Positions 9,158-18,057 of a stretch of 64,000 nucleotides of DNA are shown in pieces. Below the pieces are notes generated by a model, which had not been told where the DNA came from, searched no databases, and saw only the letters and a program-made list of their open reading frames with translations. Origin of the DNA: an uncultured Eubacteriales bacterium (GTDB lineage: Bacteria > Bacillota > Clostridia > Christensenellales > Aristaeellaceae); NCBI GenBank assembly GCA_902778055.1, contig CACYWL010000002.1, forward strand, positions 66,269 through 130,268, given 5' to 3'. Made by a program: the position numbers and the translations under genes. The first letter of the stretch is position 1; the number at the start of each line of letters is the position of its first letter.

Positions 9158-10636
9158 CTATTCCGCTGTCAGATAGTCCTTGTGGATCCAGAGCCGGAGG
9201 CCCTTGCCCTCGACCTGGAAAAACCCGTTTTCCTCCCGGAGCACGATGACCTTTGTCCCGGTCTTCCAGCTGGCGGCCACCCGCTCCTTCTCCGAGGGGC
9301 CGAAGCGCAGCTTGACCGTGGCTCTTCCGCTGGTATTGCCGTTCACGGAGACCGTGCCGTGCCGGATCTCCCCGCTCAGCGGATCTCCGACCTCCACGTC
9401 CGCCAGCTGGACATAGCCGCGCTGATCCCCGTAGAGAACCGCGGCCCGGTCCTCCTCCTCCCGGAAGACGGGGAGCACCGCGCCGGCCGGAACGCTGGCA
9501 ATCCGCTTGCCGCTGTCGTTCAGCAGCCGGATGGATTTTTTCTGCGTCACCGCCGCAATGCGGGGCTTGCCCTCTTCTCCCCAGCTCAGCTCCCGGGTCG
9601 GAACCGTCCTTTCCTCCCCGTTGACGGTGATGTCGCTTTCTCCGCTGGTCAGATTCACCATCACCGCGCCGATCCTGCTTCCTTCCCCGTTCCAGAACAG
9701 CCAGGCAGGCCGGATCAGCCTTCCGCCCCGCCGGGCGCAGTAGCTCAGATCCAGGTAGTACTCCAGCCCGCCGTAAAAGCAGGTCTCAAAATAGTAGCGG
9801 CTTCCCGGAATATCTCCCGGATCCTTCGCTTCGAGATACGCTCCGTCCTTCAGATAGTAGATGGTCCCCTTCTTGATCCGCTCAAAGGTGGCGCTGGGGG
9901 CGCTGTCCACCACCCGGACCTTTCCGGCCTTTTCATCCACGCCGGCCATCAGGGCGATATGCCCCAGCACGATGCTGAAGGAATACATGTCTCCGTTTTT
10001 CAGGCCCTCCCGCAGACCGGAGGCGTCCTTCATCAGCGCGGTCTTGGTGGCGTAGCCGTAGATCTGGCTGGCATTGTAGATCAGGCGGGCGTTGGCTGTC
10101 CCATTTTTCGTGTAGCAGTTCCGGTGCGTGACGGCCAGCTGCTCCGGCCGGATCTCCTCCCCGGTCCATCCCATCCGCAGCAGGGCATGGCTCAGCGTGA
10201 AAATCGCGCAGCCCGCGTTGTCCAGCTCCGATTTGGAATACTCCTTATCCTTCCACCATCCGTCCTTCTGGCTGTAAACCGTGTCCGGCGTCTGAGTTTC
10301 CTCCGCCTGTCCCGAAACCGTCACGGCCGCTTCTCCGGTCTCCGTACGGCCGTCCGCATAGGTCACTTCGGCCGTCAGGGCATACCGGCCTTCCTGCCTG
10401 GGGCGAAAGGAGGAGGCAAAATGCGTGTCCGGCTTCCCCTGAAAAACGCTTTTCCCGTCGCAGGTCAGCGTATAGGTCACGGTTTCAGCCCCTTCTCCGG
10501 CGCGGACGAGCACATCGACAATTCCGCCCGCCTCCGCCTCCGCGGGCGCGTCCACCCGAACCTCCGCCGAGGCGCAGCTCAGGGCCAGGCCCAGAAGTAC
10601 GGTCAGCGCCAGCAGAATCCACAGTCCTTTCCTCAT
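9158..10636 (-). CDS. secreted C39-like peptidase-fold protein with C-terminal SH3 domain
   Basis: 492 residues from the ATG at 10636. The longer in-frame extension is rejected because the signal peptide (hydrophobic 5-20, cleavage near CASA) starts here and a promoter lies within the extension. After a beta-rich Ig-like segment (25-110) comes a papain-like C39 arrangement: NAGCAIF (Cys143), GHIALMAGVD (His226) and RVVDSAPS (Asp244) fit a Cys-His-Asp triad. Residues about 410-492 resemble a bacterial SH3 domain (GRATVKLRFGPS and a closing WIHKDYL), often used for wall binding. It is likely a cell-envelope hydrolase. The substrate is unknown. It is the first gene of the dnaE-containing unit. 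Confidence 0.75.
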   Translation of the reverse strand: MRKGLWILLALTVLLGLALSCASAEVRVDAPAEAEAGGIVDVLVRAGEGAETVTYTLTCDGKSVFQGKPDTHFASSFRPRQEGRYALTAEVTYADGRTETGEAAVTVSGQAEETQTPDTVYSQKDGWWKDKEYSKSELDNAGCAIFTLSHALLRMGWTGEEIRPEQLAVTHRNCYTKNGTANARLIYNASQIYGYATKTALMKDASGLREGLKNGDMYSFSIVLGHIALMAGVDEKAGKVRVVDSAPSATFERIKKGTIYYLKDGAYLEAKDPGDIPGSRYYFETCFYGGLEYYLDLSYCARRGGRLIRPAWLFWNGEGSRIGAVMVNLTSGESDITVNGEERTVPTRELSWGEEGKPRIAAVTQKKSIRLLNDSGKRIASVPAGAVLPVFREEEDRAAVLYGDQRGYVQLADVEVGDPLSGEIRHGTVSVNGNTSGRATVKLRFGPSEKERVAASWKTGTKVIVLREENGFFQVEGKGLRLWIHKDYLTAE

Positions 10637-10673
10637 GGGTTCATCTTTCGCTCCTCTCTGTCTCAACCCTGTG

Positions 10674-10702
10674 ATTATACTCTCCGAACGGAAGGATGAC
10701 AA
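10674..10702 (-). promoter_or_regulatory. promoter for the C39/HTH/dnaE/tex unit
   Basis: On the minus strand TTGTCA (10697-10702) and a perfect TATAAT (10674-10679) are separated by 17 bases. The predicted start near 10667 lies about 30 bases before the ATG at 10636. Confidence 0.75.
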
Positions 10703-10763
10703 GCGCCCCGGGGCTCTCCCGGTCCGGCCGGCTCCCCGGTCCCGAAGCTCCCGGGGCACTCAG

Positions 10764-10793
10764 AAAAAGCCGTACTGCTTCCGCAGTACGGCT
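10764..10793 (-). terminator. intrinsic terminator after ispH-rpsA
   Basis: A perfect 11-bp stem (10768-10778 with 10783-10793, loop TTCC) is followed on the minus strand by TTTTT, 18 bases beyond the ispH-rpsA stop. Confidence 0.85.
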
Positions 10794-10810
10794 GATGGCT
10801 CAATTCCAGA

Positions 10811-12877
10811 TTATTCCTTTGCTTTCTCCGGGGCTTCAGCCGCTTCGGCCGCTTCAGCGGTTTCCGCAGCTTCCACTGCTTCCACAGCATCCGCCAGCGT
10901 TTCGGCCGTGGATTCGTCGGTTGCGACCACCTCGTACTCCGCTTCGGGAGCCTCGGAAGCCTCCGCGTTCAGCGCCTCCTCATCCTCCAGGGCCTGGCGG
11001 ATGCTCAGGCTGATGCGCTTCTTTTCGGGATCCACGCTCAGCACCTTCACGTTCACCTTCTGACCCACCTGCACGGCATCCTCCACCTTGGCGATGCGGG
11101 TGCGGGCGCACTGGCTGATGTGAACCAGGCCGTCCAGGCCGGGCTCCAGCTCCACAAAGGCGCCGAAATCGGTAATCCGAACCACCTTGCCCTCGACGAT
11201 GCTGCCTTCCGGATACTTCTCGGCGGCATTGTCCCAGGGCCGGGGCTGCATCTGCTTATAGCCCAGCTGAATGCGGTCCCGATCGCGGTCCAGGCTCAGG
11301 ATCTTGACATCCACTTCCTGATTCGGCTTCACCACGTCGCTGGGATGCTTCACGCGGCCCCAGCTCAGATCCGTGATATGGATCAGGCCGTCCACGCCGC
11401 CCAGGTCGACAAAGGCGCCGAAATCGGTCAGCCGGCGAACGATACCGTGAATCACCATGCCCTCTTCCAGCTTGTCCCAGACTTCCTTCTTCTTCGCGGC
11501 GGCTTCTTCCGCGACAACGGCCTTTCTGCTGGCGACGATGCGCTTCTTCTGCTCATCCACCTCGATGATCTTCAGCTTCATGGTCTTGCCGACGAATTCG
11601 CTGATTTTATCGACATAGCGCTGGCTCAGCTGGCTGGCCGGCACAAAAGCGCGGATCCCGTCGACCAGCGCAATCAGGCCGCCCTTCACGGCTTCCTTGC
11701 CGACTGCTTCCACGTATTCGCCTGCTTCGTTCTTTGCCATCAGGGCGTCCCACGCTTTGCGGTTGACAATGTTGCGCTGGCTCAGCAGCACATTGCCCTC
11801 GCCGTCATTCACCTTGACGACCTCGACTTCAATCTCGTCGCCCAGCTTCACATCCTGATCCACCAGGTCTTCCCGCTTGATCAGGCCATCCGCCTTGTAG
11901 CCGATGTTGACGCTCACCTCATCGTCCGTGATCTGAACCACCTTGCCGGTCACCGTCTGTCCGGGACGGATGCGGACCATCGTGGCTTCGACTTGCTGCA
12001 TGAAGTCCTCGTTGTTCTCCTCTTCAGGGGCCAGGGTCTTGTTCTCCAGTTCGCTCATGCGTGTGACAACCTCCTTAAGTGAACCCGTCGGGGTGGACGC
12101 TCCGGCGGTGATCCCAATCATTCCGGGATCTGTATTTGCAAAGGCTGGCGGAATCTCCGCCGCGCTCTCTACCAAAATGGTTTCCGGGCACCTTTCCCGG
12201 CAAAGGTCATACAGCTTTCTCGTGTTGGCGCTGTTGCGGCCGCCGACGACAATCATCCGGTCCGCCTTTTCCGCCAGCTCCGCCGCCTCCCGCTGACGGA
12301 TCTCCGTGGCGCTGCAGATCGTGCAATGGCTTTCCAGCCTTCCGATCCGCTGCTTCAGAACGCGCAGCACCGCGTCCCATCTCGCGGGCGGAAAGGTTGT
12401 CTGGGACACCGCCACGGCCTTCTCCATTTCCGGCAGCCCGGCGGCCTCCTCCGGCGTGGCCACGACGAACACGGGTCCCTGAGCCCATCCGGCGGTTCCC
12501 CGAACCTCGGGATGCTCCTTCTCGCCGACCAGGATCACCGGCGTCCCGTCCGCCGTCCCCTCCGCCACAATGCTGTGCAGCCTTCCGACAAAGGGACAGG
12601 TCAGATCCATGACCTCGGATCCGTTTTCCTGAAGCACCCTCAGCACCTCCGGGCTGACGCCGTGACTCCGGATCAGCACCCGCCGCCCCGCGGCTTCCCG
12701 GGGATCCTGAATGGGAGGAAGGCCCTTTTCCGCCAGCGCGCGGACCACCGTCGGATTGTGAATCAGCTCGCCCAGCGTACAGGAAGGAATCCCGTCCTTC
12801 ACGGCCGCCTCCGCCGATTCAACGGCGCGGGATACACCCATGCAGAATCCCGCGTGCGCTGCGACTGTTACGGCCAT
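10811..12877 (-). CDS. ispH-rpsA: fusion of IspH (HMBPP reductase) and ribosomal protein S1
   Basis: A 688-residue two-part protein. Residues 1-280 are IspH, the [4Fe-4S] enzyme making IPP/DMAPP in the last MEP-pathway step: cysteines in [19 protein letters not shown] and HCTICSAT and the closing GASTPTG are all present. Residues about 300-655 hold four S1 RNA-binding repeats, the last two being the best ([17 protein letters not shown] and [19 protein letters not shown]). The tail is rich in Ala and Glu. This fusion is known in other clostridia. GGAGCA precedes the ATG. It ends the cmk-plsC-ispH/rpsA unit, an arrangement typical of clostridia. Confidence 0.95.
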   Translation of the reverse strand: MAVTVAAHAGFCMGVSRAVESAEAAVKDGIPSCTLGELIHNPTVVRALAEKGLPPIQDPREAAGRRVLIRSHGVSPEVLRVLQENGSEVMDLTCPFVGRLHSIVAEGTADGTPVILVGEKEHPEVRGTAGWAQGPVFVVATPEEAAGLPEMEKAVAVSQTTFPPARWDAVLRVLKQRIGRLESHCTICSATEIRQREAAELAEKADRMIVVGGRNSANTRKLYDLCRERCPETILVESAAEIPPAFANTDPGMIGITAGASTPTGSLKEVVTRMSELENKTLAPEEENNEDFMQQVEATMVRIRPGQTVTGKVVQITDDEVSVNIGYKADGLIKREDLVDQDVKLGDEIEVEVVKVNDGEGNVLLSQRNIVNRKAWDALMAKNEAGEYVEAVGKEAVKGGLIALVDGIRAFVPASQLSQRYVDKISEFVGKTMKLKIIEVDEQKKRIVASRKAVVAEEAAAKKKEVWDKLEEGMVIHGIVRRLTDFGAFVDLGGVDGLIHITDLSWGRVKHPSDVVKPNQEVDVKILSLDRDRDRIQLGYKQMQPRPWDNAAEKYPEGSIVEGKVVRITDFGAFVELEPGLDGLVHISQCARTRIAKVEDAVQVGQKVNVKVLSVDPEKKRISLSIRQALEDEEALNAEASEAPEAEYEVVATDESTAETLADAVEAVEAAETAEAAEAAEAPEKAKE

Positions 12878-13075
12878 TGCTCCAACCTCTCGTTACAAAA
12901 TGCTCCGATTTTCTCTTTTTCGACCTTATTTTCTGAATTCCTGCTGCCGAAAAAAAATTTTTTGTATTTTTTTCTGCGGGTCTCTCCGGAAGCATGGATC
13001 TGTTCCGTCCGGTGACGCCGGTGTTCCCGGAACCGGGCGGCAGCTGCATCCCTTCCGGAAGGCTTCGGCCTTTTC

Positions 13076-13708
13076 TCAGGAAAAGCTCCCGTATTCCGAA
13101 ACCATCCGGCGGTAGGTCTCGCGCATTCTTTCGTTCAGCGCTTCGCTGCTCTCCCGGTTTACCCCCTGCTCCCGGAGATCCTCATAGGGAATGGGATCCC
13201 CGACATAGGCGTTGCTTCTGCGGAAAAACTTCATCGGTCTGTCCAGATAGACGGGAATCAGCGGCACGCCGGACCGGAGGACCATCAGGCTCGTGCCGTT
13301 CTCAATCTGCTCCATCTGCCCCTCATGGTGCCGGGTTCCCTCCGGAAAGATGACCAGCGGCTTACCGGCCCGGATGGCCTTCATGCAGGCCCGCATGGCC
13401 TCCATGTCCATATTGTGCCGGTCCACCAGGATGCAGTTCAGCCGGTTCAGGACCTTCGCCGCGACCGGGTTTTTCCCCAGTTCCTTTTTCCCCAGAAAAA
13501 CGCACTGCTCCGGGATCGGGTAGGCCAGAATCAGGGGATCCAGCGCGTGCAGATGGTTGGAAATCAGCACAAAGGAACCCTTCAGCCCGCTCAGCTTTTC
13601 CTTTCCGTGATACCGGACGGGCATGAGCACCCTGAGCATCAGCCAGGCGAATCCCCGGGCGATCCCGTACAGTATCGGGTTCCCGTTCCGGGCCTTTTCA
13701 GTTTCCAT
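13076..13708 (-). CDS. plsC: 1-acyl-sn-glycerol-3-phosphate acyltransferase
   Basis: 210 residues. An acyltransferase of the PlsC family that forms phosphatidic acid at the membrane. The catalytic NHxxxxD box appears as NHLHALDP (about 53-60) and the substrate-binding box as FPEGTRHHEG. A hydrophobic N-terminal stretch (AWLMLRVLMPV) can anchor it. The start overlaps the end of cmk by 11 bases, so the two are translationally linked. The 198 bases to ispH-rpsA contain an A/T-rich stretch (12900-12990) but no convincing promoter. Confidence 0.92.
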   Translation of the reverse strand: METEKARNGNPILYGIARGFAWLMLRVLMPVRYHGKEKLSGLKGSFVLISNHLHALDPLILAYPIPEQCVFLGKKELGKNPVAAKVLNRLNCILVDRHNMDMEAMRACMKAIRAGKPLVIFPEGTRHHEGQMEQIENGTSLMVLRSGVPLIPVYLDRPMKFFRRSNAYVGDPIPYEDLREQGVNRESSEALNERMRETYRRMVSEYGSFS

Positions 13709-14372
13709 GCCGCACTTCCTCCGCCATCTCCGCGATCCTGTCGATCACCTGCTCGAAGGTCAGGTTCGTGGAATCCAGCAGCACCGCGTCCTCCGCCTGT
13801 CTCAGGGGCTCCACCGGGCGGTTCATGTCCTGCTCGTCCCGTTCGCGGACCTGGGAGAGCACCTCCTCATAGGAATCCGTGTCCCCCCGCTCCCGCATTT
13901 CCTTCCAGCGGCGCAGGGCGCGTTCCTCCGCGCTCGCCGTCAGATAAATCTTCAGATCCGCGTCCGGCAGCACGGTGGTGCAGATGTCCCGGCCGTCCAG
14001 AATCATGTCCCGGCTGGCCGCCAGCTCCTGCTGCAGCTTCACCATCCGTTTCCGGACCCGGGCATACCGGCTCACGGTGCTGGCGGCCATGCTGACCTCC
14101 GGCGTCCGGATCAGTCCGCTGACATTTTCCCCGTCCAGCAGCGTCTCCTGGCCGTTTTCGCCCACCCGGACGTCCAGCTTCAGCCCTTCGCACAGGGCGT
14201 CGATTTTCTCCTCATCCTGCAGATCGATCCCGTCCCGGAGGGCTTTCAGCCCCAGGGCCCTGTACATGGCTCCTGTATCCAGATGAAGGATCCCCAGCCT
14301 TTTTGCGACCGCGTCCGCAACGGATGATTTTCCGGCACCCACCGGGCCGTCCATGGCAATATTCAGACTCAT
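13698..14372 (-). CDS. cmk: cytidylate kinase
   Basis: 224 residues. It phosphorylates CMP/dCMP using ATP. The P-loop GPVGAGKSS is at residues 10-18, and the family motifs LDTGAMYRA, the DGRDI CMP-binding segment and a lid region rich in Arg are visible. It has a good AGGAGG ribosome site and lies about 30 bases after a strong promoter. First gene of the unit with plsC and ispH-rpsA. Confidence 0.95.
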   Translation of the reverse strand: MSLNIAMDGPVGAGKSSVADAVAKRLGILHLDTGAMYRALGLKALRDGIDLQDEEKIDALCEGLKLDVRVGENGQETLLDGENVSGLIRTPEVSMAASTVSRYARVRKRMVKLQQELAASRDMILDGRDICTTVLPDADLKIYLTASAEERALRRWKEMRERGDTDSYEEVLSQVRERDEQDMNRPVEPLRQAEDAVLLDSTNLTFEQVIDRIAEMAEEVRHGN

Positions 14373-14404
14373 TTCAGGAATAGCCTCCTTTTTCTGATGT
14401 CTTT

Positions 14405-14433
14405 ATTATAGCTTTCCGCGCCGTCCGCCGCAA
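14405..14433 (-). promoter_or_regulatory. promoter for cmk-plsC-ispH/rpsA
   Basis: TTGCGG (14428-14433) and TATAAT (14405-14410) lie 17 bases apart on the minus strand, upstream of cmk. Confidence 0.65.
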
Positions 14434-14443
14434 CCCCGGAAGC

Positions 14444-14470
14444 AGAAAAGCCGCCCTGTTCCGGCGGCTT
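14444..14470 (-). terminator. intrinsic terminator after LCP gene
   Basis: An AAGCCGCC/GGCGGCTT stem (14448-14455 with 14463-14470) is followed on the minus strand by TTTT. It lies just beyond the LCP stop at 14488 and just upstream of the cmk promoter. Confidence 0.7.
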
Positions 14471-14487
14471 CCGCGTTTTTCCGGCGC

Positions 14488-15684
14488 TCAGTCCGCCGGA
14501 TAGTAGGTTCCGTACACGAATTCATGAATTGCCTGGGCATGCTTCTTCAGATTGTATTTGATCACGGAGGAACCGTTATGCGTCGTGTAGGAATAGGAGT
14601 GATCCATCGGCACGCGCATCTGTTCGAAAAGGGATTCCCCGGAGGTCATCTGGGTCAGCGCCGGCGCCAGGGAGGTTGCCAGATCCCAGAGCGTCTGGAA
14701 ATTCATGTTCGTATCCGCGTAGGATACCGCCACGTCGATCAGATCCATCAGCGTGCTGAAATCCAGATTGGACGTCACCTGCTGCAGCAGCAGATCCAGC
14801 AGATGGCGCTGCCGGTCGGTCCGGTTGAAGTCGTTTTCCCCGGCCAGGGAACGGGTTCTGGCATACATGACCGCCTGCACCCCGTCCAGATGCTGCACCC
14901 CGGCCTTGACCTCCAGCGGCGTTCTCTCGCCCTTGGCCTTGTTGTCATAGGCCGGCGGATGCTCCTTCAGGTACTTGTTGATGTACCAGGCCTCCCCCTT
15001 GGTCAGCTCGATGTCGATCCCGCCCAGCGCGTCGATGATGGAAGCCAGGCCGTTGAAGTTGATGGCCACGTAGTTTTCGATGTTCATCTGGAAGTTCCGG
15101 TTGATCGTCCGCATGGCCAGCGCCGCGCCGCTGCGAACCTTCTCCTGGGTGGTTCCCTTTTTGACCCGGTTGTTTCCGTAGGCAAAGGAGTTGTTGATCT
15201 TGGTCTGATTCTTGTATCCGGGAATCGGCACCAGCGAATCCCGGAGGATGGAGGTCATTTTGATCGCGCCGGTGTCCCGGTTGATGGAAACGATGATCTG
15301 GGTATCCCCGCGGCCCAGGATCTCCTGAGGATCCTTGCTCCGGGTATCCACCCCGATCAGCAGGATATTGATCACGTTTTCCGGAAGATTCGGGTTTTTG
15401 TCCAGGGAGTCCGGATCAATGCCGGTGTCGTCCTCCTCGACATCCTCCTCGATCAGCTCATCCAGCTTCTGCTGCTCCTCTTCGGTCAGAATATAGGTTT
15501 CCCCCGTATCCTCATCCACGAAGACATCGTCCGCCGCCGGCTCCCCGGAGCCGGATTCCTGCTCCGCTTCGGGAGCGGCCTCCTCCGTGATTTCCTCGAT
15601 CAGCAGATCGTCGTCCTCCCCGGCCATGCTCGCGGCGGGGATCAGAAGGCAGCAAGCCAGCAGCAGGGATATCAGCTTTTTCAT
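14488..15684 (-). CDS. LytR-CpsA-Psr (LCP) family protein
   Basis: 398 residues. LCP proteins transfer undecaprenyl-linked glycopolymers to peptidoglycan outside the cell. An N-terminal signal sequence is followed by a long Asp/Glu-rich stretch (about 22-105). The LCP domain begins at INILLIGVDTRS and contains SINRDTGAIKMTSILRDS, the KINNSFAYG segment, the GGIDIELTKG region and the Arg-rich YARTRSLAGENDFNRTDRQ. These include the usual catalytic Asp and Arg residues. GGAGG lies seven bases before the ATG, which overlaps the previous stop (ATGA). The signal sequence may act as a membrane anchor, since LCP proteins are normally tethered. Confidence 0.92.
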   Translation of the reverse strand: MKKLISLLLACCLLIPAASMAGEDDDLLIEEITEEAAPEAEQESGSGEPAADDVFVDEDTGETYILTEEEQQKLDELIEEDVEEDDTGIDPDSLDKNPNLPENVINILLIGVDTRSKDPQEILGRGDTQIIVSINRDTGAIKMTSILRDSLVPIPGYKNQTKINNSFAYGNNRVKKGTTQEKVRSGAALAMRTINRNFQMNIENYVAINFNGLASIIDALGGIDIELTKGEAWYINKYLKEHPPAYDNKAKGERTPLEVKAGVQHLDGVQAVMYARTRSLAGENDFNRTDRQRHLLDLLLQQVTSNLDFSTLMDLIDVAVSYADTNMNFQTLWDLATSLAPALTQMTSGESLFEQMRVPMDHSYSYTTHNGSSVIKYNLKKHAQAIHEFVYGTYYPAD

Positions 15685-16295
15685 GTGTTTCCTCCGTTTC
15701 TTTCCTGGGCCTGGGTCGGATGATTCAGCTCGTCCAGCGTCATGCTGAAGGCCGGCAGGAATTCCCGCAGAAAGTCCCCGACCTCCGGATATTTGATGTT
15801 CTCCAGCGCCTGCCGGATGTTTTCCGCCGCGTAATCAAACTCCCGGTTTCCGGCCCGCTGTTCCTCCAGGCACTTGATATACGCGCTGATTTTGTCCGCC
15901 GCCTTGACCAGGTCCCGGTCGTATCCCCGCTCCTGCTTCAGGCAGGGCCCGAAGGCCGGGCGCATCTCCTCCGGCAGCAGCTTCAGAAGCCGGTCCGCCG
16001 AGATTTCCTCCAGGCCCCGGTACGCCCCCCGAAGATCCTCCGAATAGTATTTCACCGGGGTGGGAAGGTCCCCCGTCATGACCTCCGTCGCGTCGTGATA
16101 CACCGCCAGCGTCAGCACATGTTCCGGATTCACTTCCCTTCCGTACCGGTCCCGCCCCAGCACCGCGATGGCGTGGGCGATCATGGCCACCTGAAGGGAA
16201 TGCTCCGCGTCGTTCTCCGGCTGGGTATTTCTCATCAGCGACCAGCGCTGAATCAGCTTCAGCCGGGACAGATAGGCAAAAAAAGGAAAAACCAT
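15681..16295 (-). CDS. HD-domain 5'-deoxynucleotidase, YfbR-like
   Basis: 204 residues. An HD-superfamily hydrolase matching YfbR, which dephosphorylates deoxyribonucleoside 5'-monophosphates. Family hallmarks: the RWSLMRNTQPEN start, AEHSLQVAMIAHAIAV (metal-binding His), the HD pair in VYHDATEVMTGDLPTPVKY, and the late AADKISAYIKCLEE. Length is typical. It precedes and overlaps the LCP gene by four bases, and the pair has its own promoter at about 16.4 kb. Confidence 0.88.
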   Translation of the reverse strand: MVFPFFAYLSRLKLIQRWSLMRNTQPENDAEHSLQVAMIAHAIAVLGRDRYGREVNPEHVLTLAVYHDATEVMTGDLPTPVKYYSEDLRGAYRGLEEISADRLLKLLPEEMRPAFGPCLKQERGYDRDLVKAADKISAYIKCLEEQRAGNREFDYAAENIRQALENIKYPEVGDFLREFLPAFSMTLDELNHPTQAQERNGGNT

Positions 16296-16365
16296 ATTCT
16301 CTCCCGCGTGTGAATTTGCCCCCGCGTTCGGGCCTCTCGCCCGGCCGCCGGCATCGTCCCCTCTT

Positions 16366-16402
16366 CAAAAGGAACCTGTCCGCGCGTTTCGCGGACAGGT
16401 TC
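16366..16402 (-). terminator. strong hairpin terminator that overlaps the next promoter's start region
   Basis: A perfect 13-bp stem (16372-16384 with 16390-16402, 5-base loop) is followed on the minus strand by TTTT. It ends the phosphohexomutase unit. The promoter of the following YfbR-LCP unit lies directly upstream of it, so transcripts starting there begin inside the first stem arm. Confidence 0.75.
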
Positions 16403-16403
16403 A

Positions 16404-16432
16404 ATTATATGCTTTTTTGCTCTCCGGTTCAA
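16404..16432 (-). promoter_or_regulatory. promoter for the YfbR-LCP pair
   Basis: TTGAAC (16427-16432) and a perfect TATAAT (16404-16409) are 17 bases apart on the minus strand. The predicted start is near 16397. Confidence 0.7.
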
Positions 16433-16518
16433 GTAGGAACCGTTCAGGCCGGCCGTTTCCGGCGCCGCGGGGCTCTCCCTCCGGAGGGGGCGCATTCCGC
16501 CCGGCGCAGTCCCGTTCC

Positions 16519-17940
16519 CTATTCCTCCCAGGCCAGGCCGCAGAAATCCGCCATCAGCCGGACCAGTTCCTTCGCGTGCCCCTCGGTGTCCGCTTCGGCA
16601 AAGATCCGGACCCGCGGCTCCGTGCCGGAAAAGCGGACGATCACCCAGCCGCCCTCCAGGTAGACCTTGCATCCGTCGGCATAGCTCACACGCTCCGTCT
16701 TCTCCCGGAAGGTCGGCAGCTGCCGGTCCTCCAGAATCTGCTTCTGGATTCTGGCCCTGGCTTCCTCCGTCAGCGCCCAGTCATACTCCGCCATGTGCAG
16801 CTCCCCGAAGCGCTCGTACAGGTCCCGGACCAGGACGCTCAGCGGCTTTCCGCATACGCTCAGCATCTCCACCAGCAGGCTGGCGGCATACAGCCCGTCC
16901 TTTCCGGAGATATGGCCCCGGACGGTCAGGCCGCCGGAGCTTTCTCCGCCGATCAGGGCCTCGTGCGCGTCCATGCCCGCGGAGATGTGCTTGAAGCCCA
17001 CCGGCACCTCCACGCATTCCTGCCCGTAGGCCGCGGCGATCCGGTCCAGCATGTGCGTGGTCGCGATGTTCCGCACCACGGCGCCGCGCCAGCCCTTGTG
17101 CTCCAGCAGATAATAGTACAGCAGGGAAAGAATCTCATTGGCGTTGATATAATTTCCCCGCTCGTCAATGATTCCCAGCCGGTCCGCGTCGCCGTCCGTC
17201 GCGATCCCCACGTCCGCCCGGTGCTCCTTCACCGCGTACTGCAGATCCACCAGCGTCTCCGGGTTCGGGGCCGGAAGGTGCCGGCCGAAGAAGGCATCAT
17301 GCCGGTCGTTGATCACGTCCACATCGCATCGGGCCGTATAAAGGATGGTCAGCAGTCCCGTCAGGCTGACGCCGAACATGGGATCCAGCACCACCCGGAG
17401 GCGGCGCTTTCTGATCGCGTCCATATCCACCTGGCCCATGATGGAATCCAGGTAGACATCCCGGGGATCGATTTTGACGATCATGCCCGTTTCCAGGGCC
17501 TTTTCAAAGTCCAGGGACCGGATCGAAGCCGGATCGATCCGGTTCGCCTCCTCCTGGATCGCCTCCGTGTATTCCTCGGATGCGTCCCGGCCGCCCCGGG
17601 TGAACAGCTTGATGCCGTTGTAGATCGCCGGGTTGTGGCTGGCCGTCACCATCGCTCCGTAGGGCAGGCCGAGCCGCTTGACGGTAAACATGACCTGCGG
17701 CGTCGGGCAGGAGATATTCACGAAGCGTACCTTCACGCCCTCGCCCGCCATCACCTCGCAGAACCAGATCAGCGCCTCCCGGCTCAGGAACCGGCGGTCG
17801 TATCCCGCGCAGATTCCTTCCTCCGCGTTTCCTTCCCGCTTCATGCGCCGCGCCAGCGCGGCGGCAATCAGCCGGATGTTCTCCCTGGTAAACCCGTCGC
17901 CGATCACGGCGCGCCATCCGCCCGTTCCAAACCTGATCAT
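16519..17940 (-). CDS. phosphoglucomutase/phosphomannomutase family protein
   Basis: 473 residues of the alpha-D-phosphohexomutase superfamily, which interconverts sugar 1- and 6-phosphates. FGTGGWRA opens the protein. The phosphoserine loop TASHNPAIYNG is near residues 98-108, the metal loop DGDADRLG lies mid-protein, the sugar-binding GGESSGG is about 330, and the phosphate-binding RFSGTEPRVRI closes domain 4. All four domains are complete. It lies 117 bases after the GH94 gene, where it would convert the sugar 1-phosphate released by phosphorolysis. Glucose, mannose or GlcNAc specificity cannot be read from the motifs. Confidence 0.92.
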   Translation of the reverse strand: MIRFGTGGWRAVIGDGFTRENIRLIAAALARRMKREGNAEEGICAGYDRRFLSREALIWFCEVMAGEGVKVRFVNISCPTPQVMFTVKRLGLPYGAMVTASHNPAIYNGIKLFTRGGRDASEEYTEAIQEEANRIDPASIRSLDFEKALETGMIVKIDPRDVYLDSIMGQVDMDAIRKRRLRVVLDPMFGVSLTGLLTILYTARCDVDVINDRHDAFFGRHLPAPNPETLVDLQYAVKEHRADVGIATDGDADRLGIIDERGNYINANEILSLLYYYLLEHKGWRGAVVRNIATTHMLDRIAAAYGQECVEVPVGFKHISAGMDAHEALIGGESSGGLTVRGHISGKDGLYAASLLVEMLSVCGKPLSVLVRDLYERFGELHMAEYDWALTEEARARIQKQILEDRQLPTFREKTERVSYADGCKVYLEGGWVIVRFSGTEPRVRIFAEADTEGHAKELVRLMADFCGLAWEE

Positions 17941-18057
17941 GCGTCCTCCCCCTTTCGTGTCTTCCGTCCGGGCGCCGGAGCGGGACGCTTTCCGATCCCC
18001 TCTCCCCGGCCGCTCCGGAAGCCTTCGCTCCGCGGAATAAATGCCGTCGGCTCCTGC

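Noticed and set aside
9158-10759. Longer version of the C39-like protein starting at 10759
   Set aside because: The signal peptide starts at 10636, and the extension contains the promoter and is Arg/Gly-rich without family sequence.
13000-13100. GC-rich inverted repeats between plsC and ispH-rpsA as a terminator
   Set aside because: No T-run follows on the minus strand and the three genes are normally co-transcribed.
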